Assembly: GCF_018070025.1 (NCBI RefSeq)
Contig: NZ_JAGPYQ010000002.1
Coordinates: 1,922,001-1,986,000 of the forward strand
Reading direction: 5' to 3'
DNA from: Streptomyces liliiviolaceus
GTDB lineage: Bacteria; Actinomycetota; Actinomycetes; Streptomycetales; Streptomycetaceae
DNA: 64,000 bases
The notes under the pieces were generated by a model. The model was not told the origin of the DNA and ran no database searches. It saw nothing but the letters and a program-made list of their open reading frames with translations. The stretch's first letter is position 1. Every line of letters starts with the position of its first letter. This document shows positions 17,996-26,384 of the stretch, one piece after another. The position numbers and the translations under genes were made by a program.

Positions 17996-18658
17996 ATGTC
18001 TGAGAACCAGATCTCCACCACAGAACTCACCTCGCAGTACATCGCACAGGTGACCAGCGACCTGGAGCGCAACGGCAAGGAGCAGGAGCGCATCGCGACG
18101 GACATCGCGGCCCTGCAGGAGCAGTTGCTGGCTCTGCAGCACGACCACACGGTGCTGGTGACCATGCACCAGGCGCTCGGTGGTACGAGCCCCGTCGCCG
18201 GGACCACCTCCGCGGTGCCCTCCGTGCCGAGTCAGTCCTCCGCCCGGACCAAGCAGCCCAAGGCCGCCAAGGAGGTCAAGGAGGTCAAGACCGCCAAGCC
18301 GAAGAAGGCGGCTGCCACGATCGCGAAGAAGGCGGAGCCCAAGAAGGCCGGGGCCAAGAAGCCCGCGACCGGCGGGACCGCGGCCAAGGCGTCCAAGGCG
18401 ACCGCTCAGCCGAGCCTCGTCGACCTGATCCGCGGCCACCTCGAAGCGCAGAACGAGCCGCGCTCCGCCGCCGAGATCACCACCGCGCTCACCGCGGCCC
18501 ACCCGGAGCGCACCATCAAGACCACCGTCGTGCGGACCACCCTCGAAAACCTGGTCGCCCGGAGCAGCGCCCACCGCAACAAGCAGGGCTCCTCCGTCTT
18601 CTACACCGCCGCCACCGAGGCCGCCGCCAAGGCCGAGCCCGCCGCGGCGGCCAACTGA
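17996..18658 (+). CDS. Coiled-coil, Lys/Ala-rich, winged-helix protein (H1-like architecture)
   Basis: This 220-residue protein has three parts. Residues 1-65 are predicted coiled coil (YIAQVTSDLERNGKEQERIA). Residues 80-135 are a lysine, alanine and proline-rich linker resembling a histone H1 tail (AKPKKAAATIAKKAEPKK). Residues 140-205 look like a winged helix (LVDLIRGHLEAQNEPRSAAE and TVVRTTLENLVARS), ending in an Ala/Glu tail. The combination suggests a dimeric DNA-binding or nucleoid-associated protein. It is preceded by AAAGG and stands alone. The exact family is not recognised and the function is inferred from domain layout. Confidence 0.6.
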   Translation: MSENQISTTELTSQYIAQVTSDLERNGKEQERIATDIAALQEQLLALQHDHTVLVTMHQALGGTSPVAGTTSAVPSVPSQSSARTKQPKAAKEVKEVKTAKPKKAAATIAKKAEPKKAGAKKPATGGTAAKASKATAQPSLVDLIRGHLEAQNEPRSAAEITTALTAAHPERTIKTTVVRTTLENLVARSSAHRNKQGSSVFYTAATEAAAKAEPAAAAN

Positions 18659-18690
18659 CCTTCCTCGTCGGCGTCCTGCCCCGCGGCCGG

Positions 18691-19254
18691 TCATGTCACC
18701 GTGGGACCGGCCGGGTGCAGGCGGGCGAACTCGTCGGCGAGTACGCCCATCATGACCACGTCGTGATGCCGGCCGGCGAAGTACACCTGGTCGCGCAGCC
18801 GCCCCTCCTCGACGAGACCTAGTCTGCGTTGCAGTGACAGCGACGCCTCGTTGTGCGCGAAGACCCGTGCCTGGCACTTGTGGAAGCGCCGCTCGGCGAA
18901 CATGTAACGCAGCAGCAGTGTCGCGGCCTCCGTCGCGTATCCCCTGCGCCGGTGCTCCGCGCCCAGGGAGATGCCGTACTCGAACCAGCCCGCGCGCGCG
19001 TCGGCGTGGTGCGAGCCGACCACACCGACCGGCTGTCCCGTGTCGACGGCTTCGACCACCAGGACGAAGCGGTCGCCGTCGGGCCCGGCGAGCGCCAGTT
19101 CCTTCGCCCGGGCACGATGGCCCTCGGCGGAGCGGGGAGCCTGCACCAGGTCGCCCAGCCGCTCCTCGTCCGCCTCGAAGCGCATGAGCGCCGTCCAGTC
19201 GTCGGGCTCGACACCACGCAGTCGTACGCGTTCACCGGTCCAGAACGATGTCAT
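18691..19254 (-). CDS. GNAT acetyltransferase, RimJ/RimL type
   Basis: This is a 187-residue Acetyltransf_3 protein. The acetyl-CoA site is [18 protein letters not shown] (about 100-118), with preceding strands [10 protein letters not shown] and [10 protein letters not shown] and the closing [18 protein letters not shown]. RimJ/RimL relatives acetylate protein N-termini or small molecules such as antibiotics. ATG 19254 has GGAGG touching it, which is too close to work well. A GTG at 19269 in the same frame is an alternative and could be leaderless. It diverges from the DNA ligase gene across about 70 bases. Confidence 0.8.
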   Translation of the reverse strand: MTSFWTGERVRLRGVEPDDWTALMRFEADEERLGDLVQAPRSAEGHRARAKELALAGPDGDRFVLVVEAVDTGQPVGVVGSHHADARAGWFEYGISLGAEHRRRGYATEAATLLLRYMFAERRFHKCQARVFAHNEASLSLQRRLGLVEEGRLRDQVYFAGRHHDVVMMGVLADEFARLHPAGPTVT

Positions 19255-19327
19255 CCTCCATTGGAGCACGTCGTGTCAGGCGCCCGAGCCGGAGCCGTTG
19301 TCAGTGGTGGCAGGCAGGATGACCCTC

Positions 19328-21478
19328 ATGACCTCACCAGTTGCAGTGATCGTGGATGCCGTCGCCTACGCACAGGCCGTCGAGGACGCCGTGAAGGCGT
19401 CGGCCGCCTACTACACGGGCGGCACCTCGCCGATGGACGACGACACCTATGACCGGCTCGTGCGCGCCATCACCGCCTGGGAGGCGGAGCATCCCGACGA
19501 GGTGCTGCCCGGCTCGCCGAGCGGGAAGGTCGCCGGCGGCGCGGTGGACGGTGATGTGCCGCACACGGTGGCGATGCTCAGTCTGGACAACGTGTTCTCG
19601 GCCGACGAGTTCACCGCCTGGACGGCGTCGCTGGCCCGGCGCGTCGGCCATGACGTGGAGCGGTTCAGCGTCGAACCGAAGCTCGACGGCCTGGCGATCG
19701 CCGCCCGTTACACGGCAGGACGCCTGGAGCGGCTGATCACTCGTGGGGACGGGACGGCCGGGGAGGACGTCTCGCACGCGATCGGTACCGTCGAGGGCCT
19801 GCCGGAGGTCCTGGCCGAGCCCGTGACGGTGGAGGTGCGCGGTGAGGTCCTGATGACCACGGCCCAGTTCGAGCACGCCAACGAGGTGCGCACGGCACAC
19901 GGCGGGCAGCCCTTCGCGAACCCGCGCGGCGCCTCGGCGGGCACCCTGAGAGCCAAGGAGCGTGCCTACACCGTGCCGATGACGTTCTTCGGCTACGGTC
20001 TGCTGCCCCTGCCGGACACGGACGCCGAGTCGGCCGGGCGGCTGCACGAGCTGTCCCACAGCGAACTGATGGACCGCGCCGCGGAACTGGGGGTGAACAC
20101 CACCGCGGGCACCGCCGTGCCCGGCACCACCGCCGAGACGGCCGAGCAGGTGCTGGCCCGGGTGCAGGAGATCGCCGCGCTGCGCGCCTCCCTGCCGTTC
20201 GGTATCGACGGGATCGTCATCAAGGCCGACCTGGCCGCCGACCAGCAGGCCGCCGGATCCGGTTCGCGCGCCCCGCGCTGGGCCATCGCCTACAAGCTGC
20301 CCGCGGTGGAGAAGATCACCCGACTCCTTGAGGTCGAGTGGAACGTGGGCCGGACCGGCATCATCGCCCCCCGCGCCGTCCTCGAACCGGTCGTCATCGA
20401 CGGGGCCACCATCACCTACGCCACCCTCCACAACCCTGCCGACATCACCCGCCGCGATCTGCGCCTGGGCGACCATGTCATGGTCCACCGCGCCGGTGAC
20501 GTCATCCCCCGTATCGAGGCCCCCGTCGCCCATCTGCGCACGGGGGACGAACAGCCCATCGTCTTCCCCGAGGTGTGCCCGCGGTGCGGGAGCGCCATCG
20601 ACACCGGCGAGCAGCGCTGGCGCTGCGAGAACGGCCGCGACTGCCACCTGGTCGCCTCCCTCTCGTACGCGGCCGGCCGCGACCAGCTCGACATCGAGGG
20701 TCTCGGTCACACCCGTGTCGTCCAGCTCGTCGAGGCGAAGCTGGTGGCCGATCTCGCGGATCTGTTCACCCTCACCCGCGACCAGCTCCTGGGGCTGGAG
20801 CGGATGGGTGACACGAGCACCGACAACCTCCTCGCGGCGCTCACCACGGCCAAGGGGCGTCCGCTGTCACGGGTGTTGTGCGCCCTCGGCGTACGGGGGA
20901 CGGGGCGGTCCATGTCCCGGCGCATCGCCCGTCACTTCGCCACGATGGACCACGTCCGCGCGGCCGACGCCGCGTCGATGCAGCAGGTGGAGGGCATCGG
21001 GACGGAGAAGGCGCCGTCCATCGTCTCCGAACTCGCCGAACTGGCCCCGCTCATCGACAAGCTCGTCGCCGCCGGGGTGAACATGACCGAGCCGGGTGCC
21101 ACTCCGCCGAGCCCGCCGACGGACGCCTCGGGCAGCTCCCAGGACGCCGAGGCCCCGGCCGGTTCAGGAGGTCCTGAGGATGCGGAGGGTACGGAGGGAT
21201 CGGCGCCGGCCGGCGGGCCGCTGGCCGGGATGACGGTGGTGGTCACCGGCGCGATGACCGGCGTACTGGAGAAGCTCAGCCGCAACCAGATGAACGAACT
21301 GATCGAACGGGCCGGGGGCCGCTCCTCCTCCAGCGTCTCCAAGAAGACCACCCTGGTGGTCGCGGGAGAGGGCGCCGGATCCAAGCGCGCCAAGGCCGAG
21401 GCCCTCGGCATCCGCCTGGCCACCCCCGACGAGTTCGCCAAGCTCGTCACCGACCACCTCGAACAGCCCGCTCAGTAG
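19328..21478 (+). CDS. NAD-dependent DNA ligase, divergent LigA paralogue
   Basis: This is a 716-residue ligase with the complete LigA order. A short, divergent Ia domain ([18 protein letters not shown]) leads to the adenylation domain with the AMP-accepting Lys in [15 protein letters not shown] (about residue 118), the conserved [11 protein letters not shown] and [10 protein letters not shown]. Then come an OB fold, a four-cysteine zinc finger starting CPRCG near 416, helix-hairpin-helix repeats ([16 protein letters not shown]) and a C-terminal BRCT domain (about 635-716). A Ser/Pro/Glu-rich linker of about 40 residues precedes the BRCT. The N-terminus differs from the usual Streptomyces LigA and the neighbours are not replication genes, so it is probably a second ligase rather than the housekeeping copy. 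ATG 19319 is an alternative start. Confidence 0.85.
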   Translation: MTSPVAVIVDAVAYAQAVEDAVKASAAYYTGGTSPMDDDTYDRLVRAITAWEAEHPDEVLPGSPSGKVAGGAVDGDVPHTVAMLSLDNVFSADEFTAWTASLARRVGHDVERFSVEPKLDGLAIAARYTAGRLERLITRGDGTAGEDVSHAIGTVEGLPEVLAEPVTVEVRGEVLMTTAQFEHANEVRTAHGGQPFANPRGASAGTLRAKERAYTVPMTFFGYGLLPLPDTDAESAGRLHELSHSELMDRAAELGVNTTAGTAVPGTTAETAEQVLARVQEIAALRASLPFGIDGIVIKADLAADQQAAGSGSRAPRWAIAYKLPAVEKITRLLEVEWNVGRTGIIAPRAVLEPVVIDGATITYATLHNPADITRRDLRLGDHVMVHRAGDVIPRIEAPVAHLRTGDEQPIVFPEVCPRCGSAIDTGEQRWRCENGRDCHLVASLSYAAGRDQLDIEGLGHTRVVQLVEAKLVADLADLFTLTRDQLLGLERMGDTSTDNLLAALTTAKGRPLSRVLCALGVRGTGRSMSRRIARHFATMDHVRAADAASMQQVEGIGTEKAPSIVSELAELAPLIDKLVAAGVNMTEPGATPPSPPTDASGSSQDAEAPAGSGGPEDAEGTEGSAPAGGPLAGMTVVVTGAMTGVLEKLSRNQMNELIERAGGRSSSSVSKKTTLVVAGEGAGSKRAKAEALGIRLATPDEFAKLVTDHLEQPAQ

Positions 21479-21595
21479 TTCACCCCCGGCCGGCCGTGCT
21501 CCGGACGCTTCCGGCCGGGGCCGCTGGCGCAGGACCGGGCCGCCGTGACAGGCTCTGCGTCGCTCGTGAACAGGCTGTTGGTGAGGGGAAAATCC

Positions 21596-22198
21596 GTGGA
21601 CACCCAGACGTGGGACGCACTGGTCGCATCGATGAAGAACGCGTACACCGCGGATCTGGCTCAGGGGAGGGCGCCCCGCCCGGTCATCATGCCGCTGGTC
21701 CGCGGCGAACTGGTCGGGCTCGTCTGGCTCCGCCCGGCCGAGACCGGCGAGGACGCCATGACCGCGATCGTCGAACTCTCGAACGTCGCCGCGGCGGCAG
21801 GCGCGGACGAGGTCGTGCTCGCCTGGGACACCGAGAACGTGGCGGCCGAATGCGGCCTTCCGGTCGTCGGCCCGGCGCCCTGCCTGAACCTGGTGCACGC
21901 CACCAAGGACGGCCACGTCCTGCATCAACTCCCCTGCACGCACCAGCCGGTGAAGTCCACGCCCGAGGGGTCCACGTCCGAGGGGTCCACGTCCGAGGTT
22001 CCGGACGCGGTCGAGCCCCTGTGGCTCTCCGCCCCGGCGCCGCAGCCCGGTGGCGAGCTGGCCCCGCCGATCCAGGCGGCCCTCACCTACTCCTTCACTC
22101 CCCTCGATCTCGACCACCCCTCCCCTTTCGGAGTCACCGTGCTCCTCATGGAGGACGACGGCTACGCCGTGCACCTCACCGACACCTTCGCCCTGTGA
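21596..22198 (+). CDS. Hypothetical protein with short tandem repeat in the middle
   Basis: This 200-residue protein starts at the GTG at 21596, seven bases after GAGGGG. The N-terminal half alternates helix and strand (WDALVASMKNAYTADL, VIMPLVRGELVGLVWLRP, ADEVVLAWDTENVAAEC). Residues about 120-133 repeat EGSTS, encoded by near-identical DNA repeats at 21962-21998 (unit GAGGGGTCCACGTCC). The C-terminal half is beta-rich (PFGVTVLLMEDDGYAVHLTD). No membrane segment or signal peptide is visible and I do not recognise the family. The repeat is a likely site of length variation between strains. Confidence 0.6.
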   Translation: MDTQTWDALVASMKNAYTADLAQGRAPRPVIMPLVRGELVGLVWLRPAETGEDAMTAIVELSNVAAAAGADEVVLAWDTENVAAECGLPVVGPAPCLNLVHATKDGHVLHQLPCTHQPVKSTPEGSTSEGSTSEVPDAVEPLWLSAPAPQPGGELAPPIQAALTYSFTPLDLDHPSPFGVTVLLMEDDGYAVHLTDTFAL

Positions 22199-22334
22199 CC
22201 CAGGTGCCTCACCAGGCTGTCTCCACCAGGTTCCGGGCAAGAGCGGAGGCCGGTGGCCGTTGTGGTCTCCCCGCGGCGGGGTATACGGACCTGTGCACGG
22301 ACCGCACCACCGCCCCCGGCCCAGGAGTAGAGCC

Positions 22335-22481
22335 ATGGCAGGCATCATGAACAAGATCAAGCAGTTCGCCCGGAGCCCGCAGGGACGGCGCACCATCGAG
22401 CAGGCACGCCGCGCCTCCGCCGATCCGCGGCGCCGGGCCCAGGCGCAGCGACTGCTGGGCAAACTGCGCGGACGACGCTGA
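22335..22481 (+). CDS. Small basic protein, 48 residues
   Basis: ATG 22335 is preceded by AGGAG at a seven-base spacing, and the codons keep the strong G/C third-position bias of real genes. The product is highly basic (about a third Arg and Lys, pattern QGRRTIEQARRASADPRRRA) and probably helical, so it may bind nucleic acid or membrane. It is short enough to be missed by gene finders. No family is recognised. Confidence 0.6.
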   Translation: MAGIMNKIKQFARSPQGRRTIEQARRASADPRRRAQAQRLLGKLRGRR

Positions 22482-22514
22482 CCGCGATCGAGCGGTCGGC
22501 CCCCGGCCAACGCG

Positions 22515-22547
22515 AAGACCCCACCCGAGGAGATCGGGTGGGGTCTT
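22515..22547 (-). terminator. Terminator downstream of tRNA-Gly
   Basis: AAGACCCCACCCG (22515-22527) pairs perfectly with 22535-22547 across a seven-base loop. It lies five bases past the tRNA 3' end in the tRNA's direction, and could also end the rightward small-protein transcript. Confidence 0.8.
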
Positions 22548-22551
22548 GTCG

Positions 22552-22621
22552 AGCGCCGGGCAGGCCTTGCACCTGCATTTCCCCGCAGGAAGCGGGGCGT
22601 CTTTCCTTGGACCACCGACGC
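22552..22621 (-). tRNA. tRNA-Gly (anticodon UCC) with non-canonical T-loop
   Basis: The minus strand from 22621 folds as a full 70-base cloverleaf. The acceptor stem GCGTCGG/CCGGCGC pairs at all seven positions (one G-U). Position 8 is U. The D-arm has three pairs and a loop containing A14 and G18-G19. A five-pair anticodon stem CCCCG/CGGGG carries loop CTTCCTG (anticodon UCC), followed by a four-base variable loop AAAT and a five-pair T-stem GCAGG/CCTGC. Base 73 is U and the first pairs are G-C, C-G, G-C, all typical of bacterial tRNA-Gly. CCA is not encoded. Odd points: the T-loop is TGCAAGG, giving G-U-G-C instead of G-T-psi-C, and position 37 is U. A possible -10, TAGACT, lies upstream. 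The odd loop resembles the peptidoglycan-dedicated tRNA-Gly of staphylococci. Confidence 0.72.
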
Positions 22622-22774
22622 GAGGCGAGCCCGTACCGGGCGGCTCGCTCAAGATCGAGTCTAGCAGCATTTCCGGCCCGCTCTGCACACGCGTGCGACG
22701 GGGAGGCGTGAAGGCCGTGAAGGCGTAGAAAACAATTCCCGTTTGCCGAACGCAGAGCCGGATACCCGGTGTTC

Positions 22775-23215
22775 ATGGCTGGAGCGAACAACAAAACCAC
22801 GAACGGACAGTCGCCCACCGCGCATGCGCGAGCGGCGAAGACCACCGTGACCGAAGGTGCCAAGGCGCCCGCGAAGGAGTCACAGAAGGCCGCCACCGAG
22901 GCGGTGAAGAACGCCGGGGACGCCGCCGGGGCCGTCGGCCGTGGCAGCAGGGAAGCCCTGGTGAACCTCGGCGGAGCCGCGTCGCAGAAGGCCAAGGAAA
23001 CGGCCAGGACGGTGCAGGGCGGTGTTTCCACGGCCGCGCACCAGACGGTCGGGAAGGCCGGTCTTGTCTGGACCCTCGTGAAAGCCAGAAAGGTCGTCGC
23101 GGCCGGCGCCGCCGCGGGGACAGCGGCAGTGGTCCTCGGCTCCTACACCGTGGGCCGGCGTGCCGGTCTGCGGCAGCGAGGTCCGCTCTCCCGTCTCAGC
23201 GGCGGTCGTCTCTGA
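22775..23215 (+). CDS. Ala/Lys-rich helical protein with C-terminal membrane segment
   Basis: This is a 146-residue protein from ATG 22775 (GTG 22769 is possible). Most of it is low-complexity amphipathic helix rich in Ala, Lys, Thr and Glu (ESQKAATEAVKNAGDAAGAV), in the style of phasin-like or LEA-like proteins. Near the C-terminus a hydrophobic stretch (about 105-127, VVAAGAAAGTAAVVLGSYTV) followed by arginines suggests a membrane anchor. It ends at a strong terminator. The family is not recognised; a role in membrane or envelope organisation is only a guess. Confidence 0.6.
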   Translation: MAGANNKTTNGQSPTAHARAAKTTVTEGAKAPAKESQKAATEAVKNAGDAAGAVGRGSREALVNLGGAASQKAKETARTVQGGVSTAAHQTVGKAGLVWTLVKARKVVAAGAAAGTAAVVLGSYTVGRRAGLRQRGPLSRLSGGRL

Positions 23216-23244
23216 GCGACAGGACGCCGCAAGGGCACCTGCTC

Positions 23245-23280
23245 ACAGGCCCGTAGAAGCTTCTGCTTCTACGGGCCTGT
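23245..23280. terminator. Strong hairpin terminator
   Basis: A perfect 16-bp stem (23245-23260 against 23265-23280) with loop TTCT follows the Ala-rich gene by 30 bases. Confidence 0.85.
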
Positions 23281-23497
23281 CGGCGTGCGGCCGTCCCGTC
23301 CTCCCCCGGTGCACCCACCCTCCCCCGGGCGAAGGGCTCGCTGCCGGAACCCGATCACCGCGCCGAGCGTCGTTACAGGCACGTCGTGTCCATGACGCGA
23401 GGTTGAAGCGGGGTTCATGGCGCTGGGTTCATGACGCGGGGCGAAGAACGGTTCCGGAGCGGATGCGGGATCCCGGGACGGATACGGGTGGGGCTTG

Positions 23498-24610
23498 GTG
23501 GAGCGCACGGAGGACGGCAGTGCGGCAACGAGGACGAGGACGAAGGCCGCGATAGCGGCGTCGGCGTCGGCGTCCGGACGGTGGCATCGCAAGCTCTCCT
23601 GGCGACACCTCCTCCGGCGGCATCGGGGCCCGGACGCGGACGGGCGGTCGTCCTGGGCGCGTGGGCGTGTGGTGGCGTCGCTCGCCGTACTGACCGCCGC
23701 CCTGCTGGCCTTCCCCTCGGTGGTGCCCAACAGGGTGGGCCGCTTCGGCAGCCTGCTGGAGACGTTCCTGCCCTGGCTCGGCCTGGCCGTACCGCTGTTG
23801 CTGGTTCTCGCCCTGCTGCGCCGCTCGGCGACCGCGCTGGTGGCCCTGGTGCTGCCCGTGGCCGTGTGGGGGCAGGCGTTCGGCGGACGGTTCCTGCCGG
23901 AGGGCCGCGGCGCGCACGACCTCACGGTGGTCCAGCACAACGTCAGTGACGTGAACACCGATCCCGCGGGCACCGCGGCGGCCCTGATCGAGGCCGCACC
24001 GGACCTCGTCGCCCTGGAGGAACTGACCCCTGCCGCACTGTCGGCCTACGAGAAGGCCCTGGCGGCGGACTACCCCCACCACGCGGTCGAGGGAACGGTC
24101 GGGCTGTGGTCGAGGCATCCCCTGGCGGACGTTCGCCGGGTGGACATCAGACCGGCGGCGATCGAGGAGGGCTGGAGCCGCGGGATACGGTCCACGGCTC
24201 GCACTCCCTGGGGCGACATCGCCGTGTACGTCGCCCACCTGCCCTCGATCCGCCTCGGCTGGAGCGGTCTCGGTTCCGGTCCGCGGGACGAGAGCGCCGG
24301 ACTGCTGGGAGCGGCCCTGGCCGCCGAGGAGCTGGACCGGGTGATCCTGCTCGGTGACCTCAACAGCACGCTGGACGACCGGGGTCTGGATCCGGTGACC
24401 TCGCGGATGGACCGTACGGACCCGACACGGCAGGCCTTCGCCTTCAGCTGGCCCGCCTCCTTCCCCGTGTCCCGGATCGACCAGGTCCTGGCCCGCTCGG
24501 CCACCGTCTCGAACGTGCGGACCCTGCCCGCCACCGGCAGCGACCACCTCCCCGTCACCGCCGACATCAGGCTGGAACGCGGTTCCGACGACTCGCCGAC
24601 GGCTCCCTGA
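23498..24610 (+). CDS. Membrane endonuclease/exonuclease/phosphatase-family protein
   Basis: This is a 370-residue protein. The cytoplasmic N-terminus is basic and low-complexity (about 1-55). Three hydrophobic helices follow (VVASLAVLTAALLAFPSVV, FLPWLGLAVPLLLVLALL and a segment around VALVLPVAVWGQAFGG). From about residue 140 there is an EEP catalytic domain facing outside: VVQHNVS, the metal-binding Glu in LVALEELTP, SRHPLADV, ILLGDLNST and the final SDHLPVTADI. Such enzymes cut phosphodiesters in nucleic acids, sphingomyelin or inositol phosphates. The GTG at 23498 has GGTGGGG five bases before it; a TTG three bases earlier is also possible. Direct repeats around TTCATGACGCGGGG lie at 23390-23445 upstream. 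Confidence 0.82.
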   Translation: MERTEDGSAATRTRTKAAIAASASASGRWHRKLSWRHLLRRHRGPDADGRSSWARGRVVASLAVLTAALLAFPSVVPNRVGRFGSLLETFLPWLGLAVPLLLVLALLRRSATALVALVLPVAVWGQAFGGRFLPEGRGAHDLTVVQHNVSDVNTDPAGTAAALIEAAPDLVALEELTPAALSAYEKALAADYPHHAVEGTVGLWSRHPLADVRRVDIRPAAIEEGWSRGIRSTARTPWGDIAVYVAHLPSIRLGWSGLGSGPRDESAGLLGAALAAEELDRVILLGDLNSTLDDRGLDPVTSRMDRTDPTRQAFAFSWPASFPVSRIDQVLARSATVSNVRTLPATGSDHLPVTADIRLERGSDDSPTAP

Positions 24611-24632
24611 CACACCTCCCCCGCGCGCGTTC

Positions 24633-25661
24633 CTACGTCTGCTGCAACGGCTCGTAGGCCTCCGCGCCGACGCCGAACGTCCATGCCACGCCCTCGCGGG
24701 CCGTGCGGGTCGACGGCGGCACCCTCAGCCAGTAGGTGCGGCTCGTACCGTCCGGTTCCGGGGTGGAGTTGACGACCTCGACCATCACCACGTCCTCGTC
24801 ACCGACGAGTTGGACCCGCCACAGCACACCCGTCTCGTCGCGGTGGACGGGGACCGCGCCGGACTCGTCCAGATAGCGGTCGTAGCCGTAGTACTCCAGC
24901 ATCACGCGGCGCAGTTCGGCGTTCTCCTCGCCGCGGATCCGCTCCGGTGTCAGTCTGGTCAGCTCGTCGAGGAAGTCGCGCGGGACGGGCATTCCGCGCC
25001 ACGCGTACAGCTCGAACCCGTCCGCGTAACCGAGTGCCGGGCCGTCGCCGCGGTCCAGGCGGCCGGCCTCGTCGCGGTGCAGGGTCAGGGGGCGTTCGCT
25101 GATGACCGCCACCTTCTCGTAGGGCCACCACCAGCCCGCGTGGCGCGCCACCGCAGCCAGGCCCTCCAGGGGGCTCCCGTCCCCGGAGCCGAACGCGCAC
25201 AGCCAGGCCGCGTCGTGCTGTCCCAGTGCCGCGTCCAGCAGAAGGAGGCGGACCTGTGTCTCCTGACCCCGGTCACCGGCGAGTTCGTCGACAATGCCCG
25301 CCCGCACCCGGTCGACCAGGGTGCGGGTCGACTCCCACAGTCCCGCTCCCGTGGCACGCCAGTGGCCGCTCCACCCCTGCGGACCCAGCTCCGCGTGCAG
25401 CCGCGCCCGCTCGGCGGCCCAGGGGTCACCCAGCACCGCGTCGCGGACACTCGCCCCGAGGGCGGCCGTCTCCGGGGCGTCCGGACGCGCCGTCGTCATG
25501 AGTGTCCGTACCGCCTCGCGCGGGGAGCGTGTCCATACGATCCGCTCCGGTTCGGCCAGTCCTGCCCGCCGGTAGGCGAGCCGTACGCCCTCCTCGGCCG
25601 CCGCCCGGTCCCCCGGCCCCGTCGCCGCCGCCGTCGTCCGCCAACTGCCCTGCTCCGTCAA
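24633..25661 (-). CDS. DUF6745-like protein
   Basis: This 342-residue cytoplasmic protein has no signal or membrane segment. It resembles the DUF6745 family, seen from the mixed helical N-terminus, aromatic segments such as ARHAGWWWPYEKVAVISERP and GFELYAWRGMPVPRDFLDEL, and a C-terminal beta part (VLWRVQLVGDEDVVMVEVVN) ending in a proline-marked tail. The start is the TTG at 25661 with GAGAGG upstream. It is separated by 150 bases from the next leftward gene and diverges from the STM4015-type operon, and may belong to the same system. No biochemical function is known for the family. Confidence 0.68.
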   Translation of the reverse strand: MTEQGSWRTTAAATGPGDRAAAEEGVRLAYRRAGLAEPERIVWTRSPREAVRTLMTTARPDAPETAALGASVRDAVLGDPWAAERARLHAELGPQGWSGHWRATGAGLWESTRTLVDRVRAGIVDELAGDRGQETQVRLLLLDAALGQHDAAWLCAFGSGDGSPLEGLAAVARHAGWWWPYEKVAVISERPLTLHRDEAGRLDRGDGPALGYADGFELYAWRGMPVPRDFLDELTRLTPERIRGEENAELRRVMLEYYGYDRYLDESGAVPVHRDETGVLWRVQLVGDEDVVMVEVVNSTPEPDGTSRTYWLRVPPSTRTAREGVAWTFGVGAEAYEPLQQT

Positions 25662-25811
25662 CGCCGTTCCTCTCCCCGAGTACCGTGCCGGGCCGCATCC
25701 CCGTGCCGCCCGGTCCTGCGCCGTGCTGTCCTGCGTCCTGCTGTCCTGCTTCGTTCCGTCCTGCGTCGCTCTGACCGCGCGAACGATGTGTGTCTACCGA
25801 TGTGTCTCTCG

Positions 25812-26138
25812 TCAGTCGGCGACGATGCGCACCGAGCCCGGCACGTACTCCCGTTGCCTGATCACCCGGTACCAGCCCTTCGGGAGGGAGATCGCCGCGT
25901 GTTCCTCGTGGACGACGCGGGCGCCGTCGGGCACGTGCAGCAGCATCGGTCCGAACAGGCCGGCCTCGCGGACGAGCCGTCCGGGACCGACCACCGCATG
26001 GGCGTGGCCGGTGACTTCGCCGAGCGCCAGGACGAGCCTGCCGCGGCCGTCGCGCGGTTCGGACGCCGCGTCGGCCGCGTGCTCCGGCACCGCGCTCTCG
26101 GCCAGCGCCACGATCAGGACGTCTCCTTGCCGGTACAT
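25812..26138 (-). CDS. Hypothetical 108-residue beta-rich protein
   Basis: This protein is read from the ATG at 26138, which has GGAGGAG at an ideal distance. The sequence opens MYRQGDVLIVALAESAVPEH and continues with strands GRLVLALGEVTGHAHAVVG and LLHVPDGARVVHEEHAA, ending KGWYRVIRQREYVPGSVRIV. Regularly spaced His and Glu residues (TGHAHAV, VHEEHA) might bind metal. It is cotranscribed or nearly so with the DUF6745-like gene downstream and faces away from the STM4015-type operon across 246 bases. I do not recognise a named family. Confidence 0.62.
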   Translation of the reverse strand: MYRQGDVLIVALAESAVPEHAADAASEPRDGRGRLVLALGEVTGHAHAVVGPGRLVREAGLFGPMLLHVPDGARVVHEEHAAISLPKGWYRVIRQREYVPGSVRIVAD

Positions 26139-26384
26139 GGGTCTCCTCCCGCTGCGGCACACCGTGTGCCATGGGAAGGACCGTAGAGGCGACCACTGAC
26201 AATCGCCCTCGCCCGCAGGTCACACGCCCTGTGCGGGGCGAGGGCCGCCGCAGGAGCACCCCTGATCCACGCGATGTCAGTGGGACTTGGTAGAACTCCG
26301 GTACCTGGATGCGGTCGGCGCGCGCCGGGATCAGGACCCATGACTGCCGAGTCCACCGACCTCAGCACGAAGGAGCAGGCGCGC

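Noticed and set aside
18261..18400. AAGGCC-rich repetitive DNA, considered as a satellite repeat
   Set aside because: It encodes the Lys/Ala/Pro linker of the winged-helix protein in frame, so the repetition is explained by coding.
22622..22650. GCGAG/CTCGC hairpin just upstream of the tRNA-Gly, considered as part of the tRNA or a riboswitch
   Set aside because: The cloverleaf closes fully without it; it is probably only the leader of the tRNA transcript.
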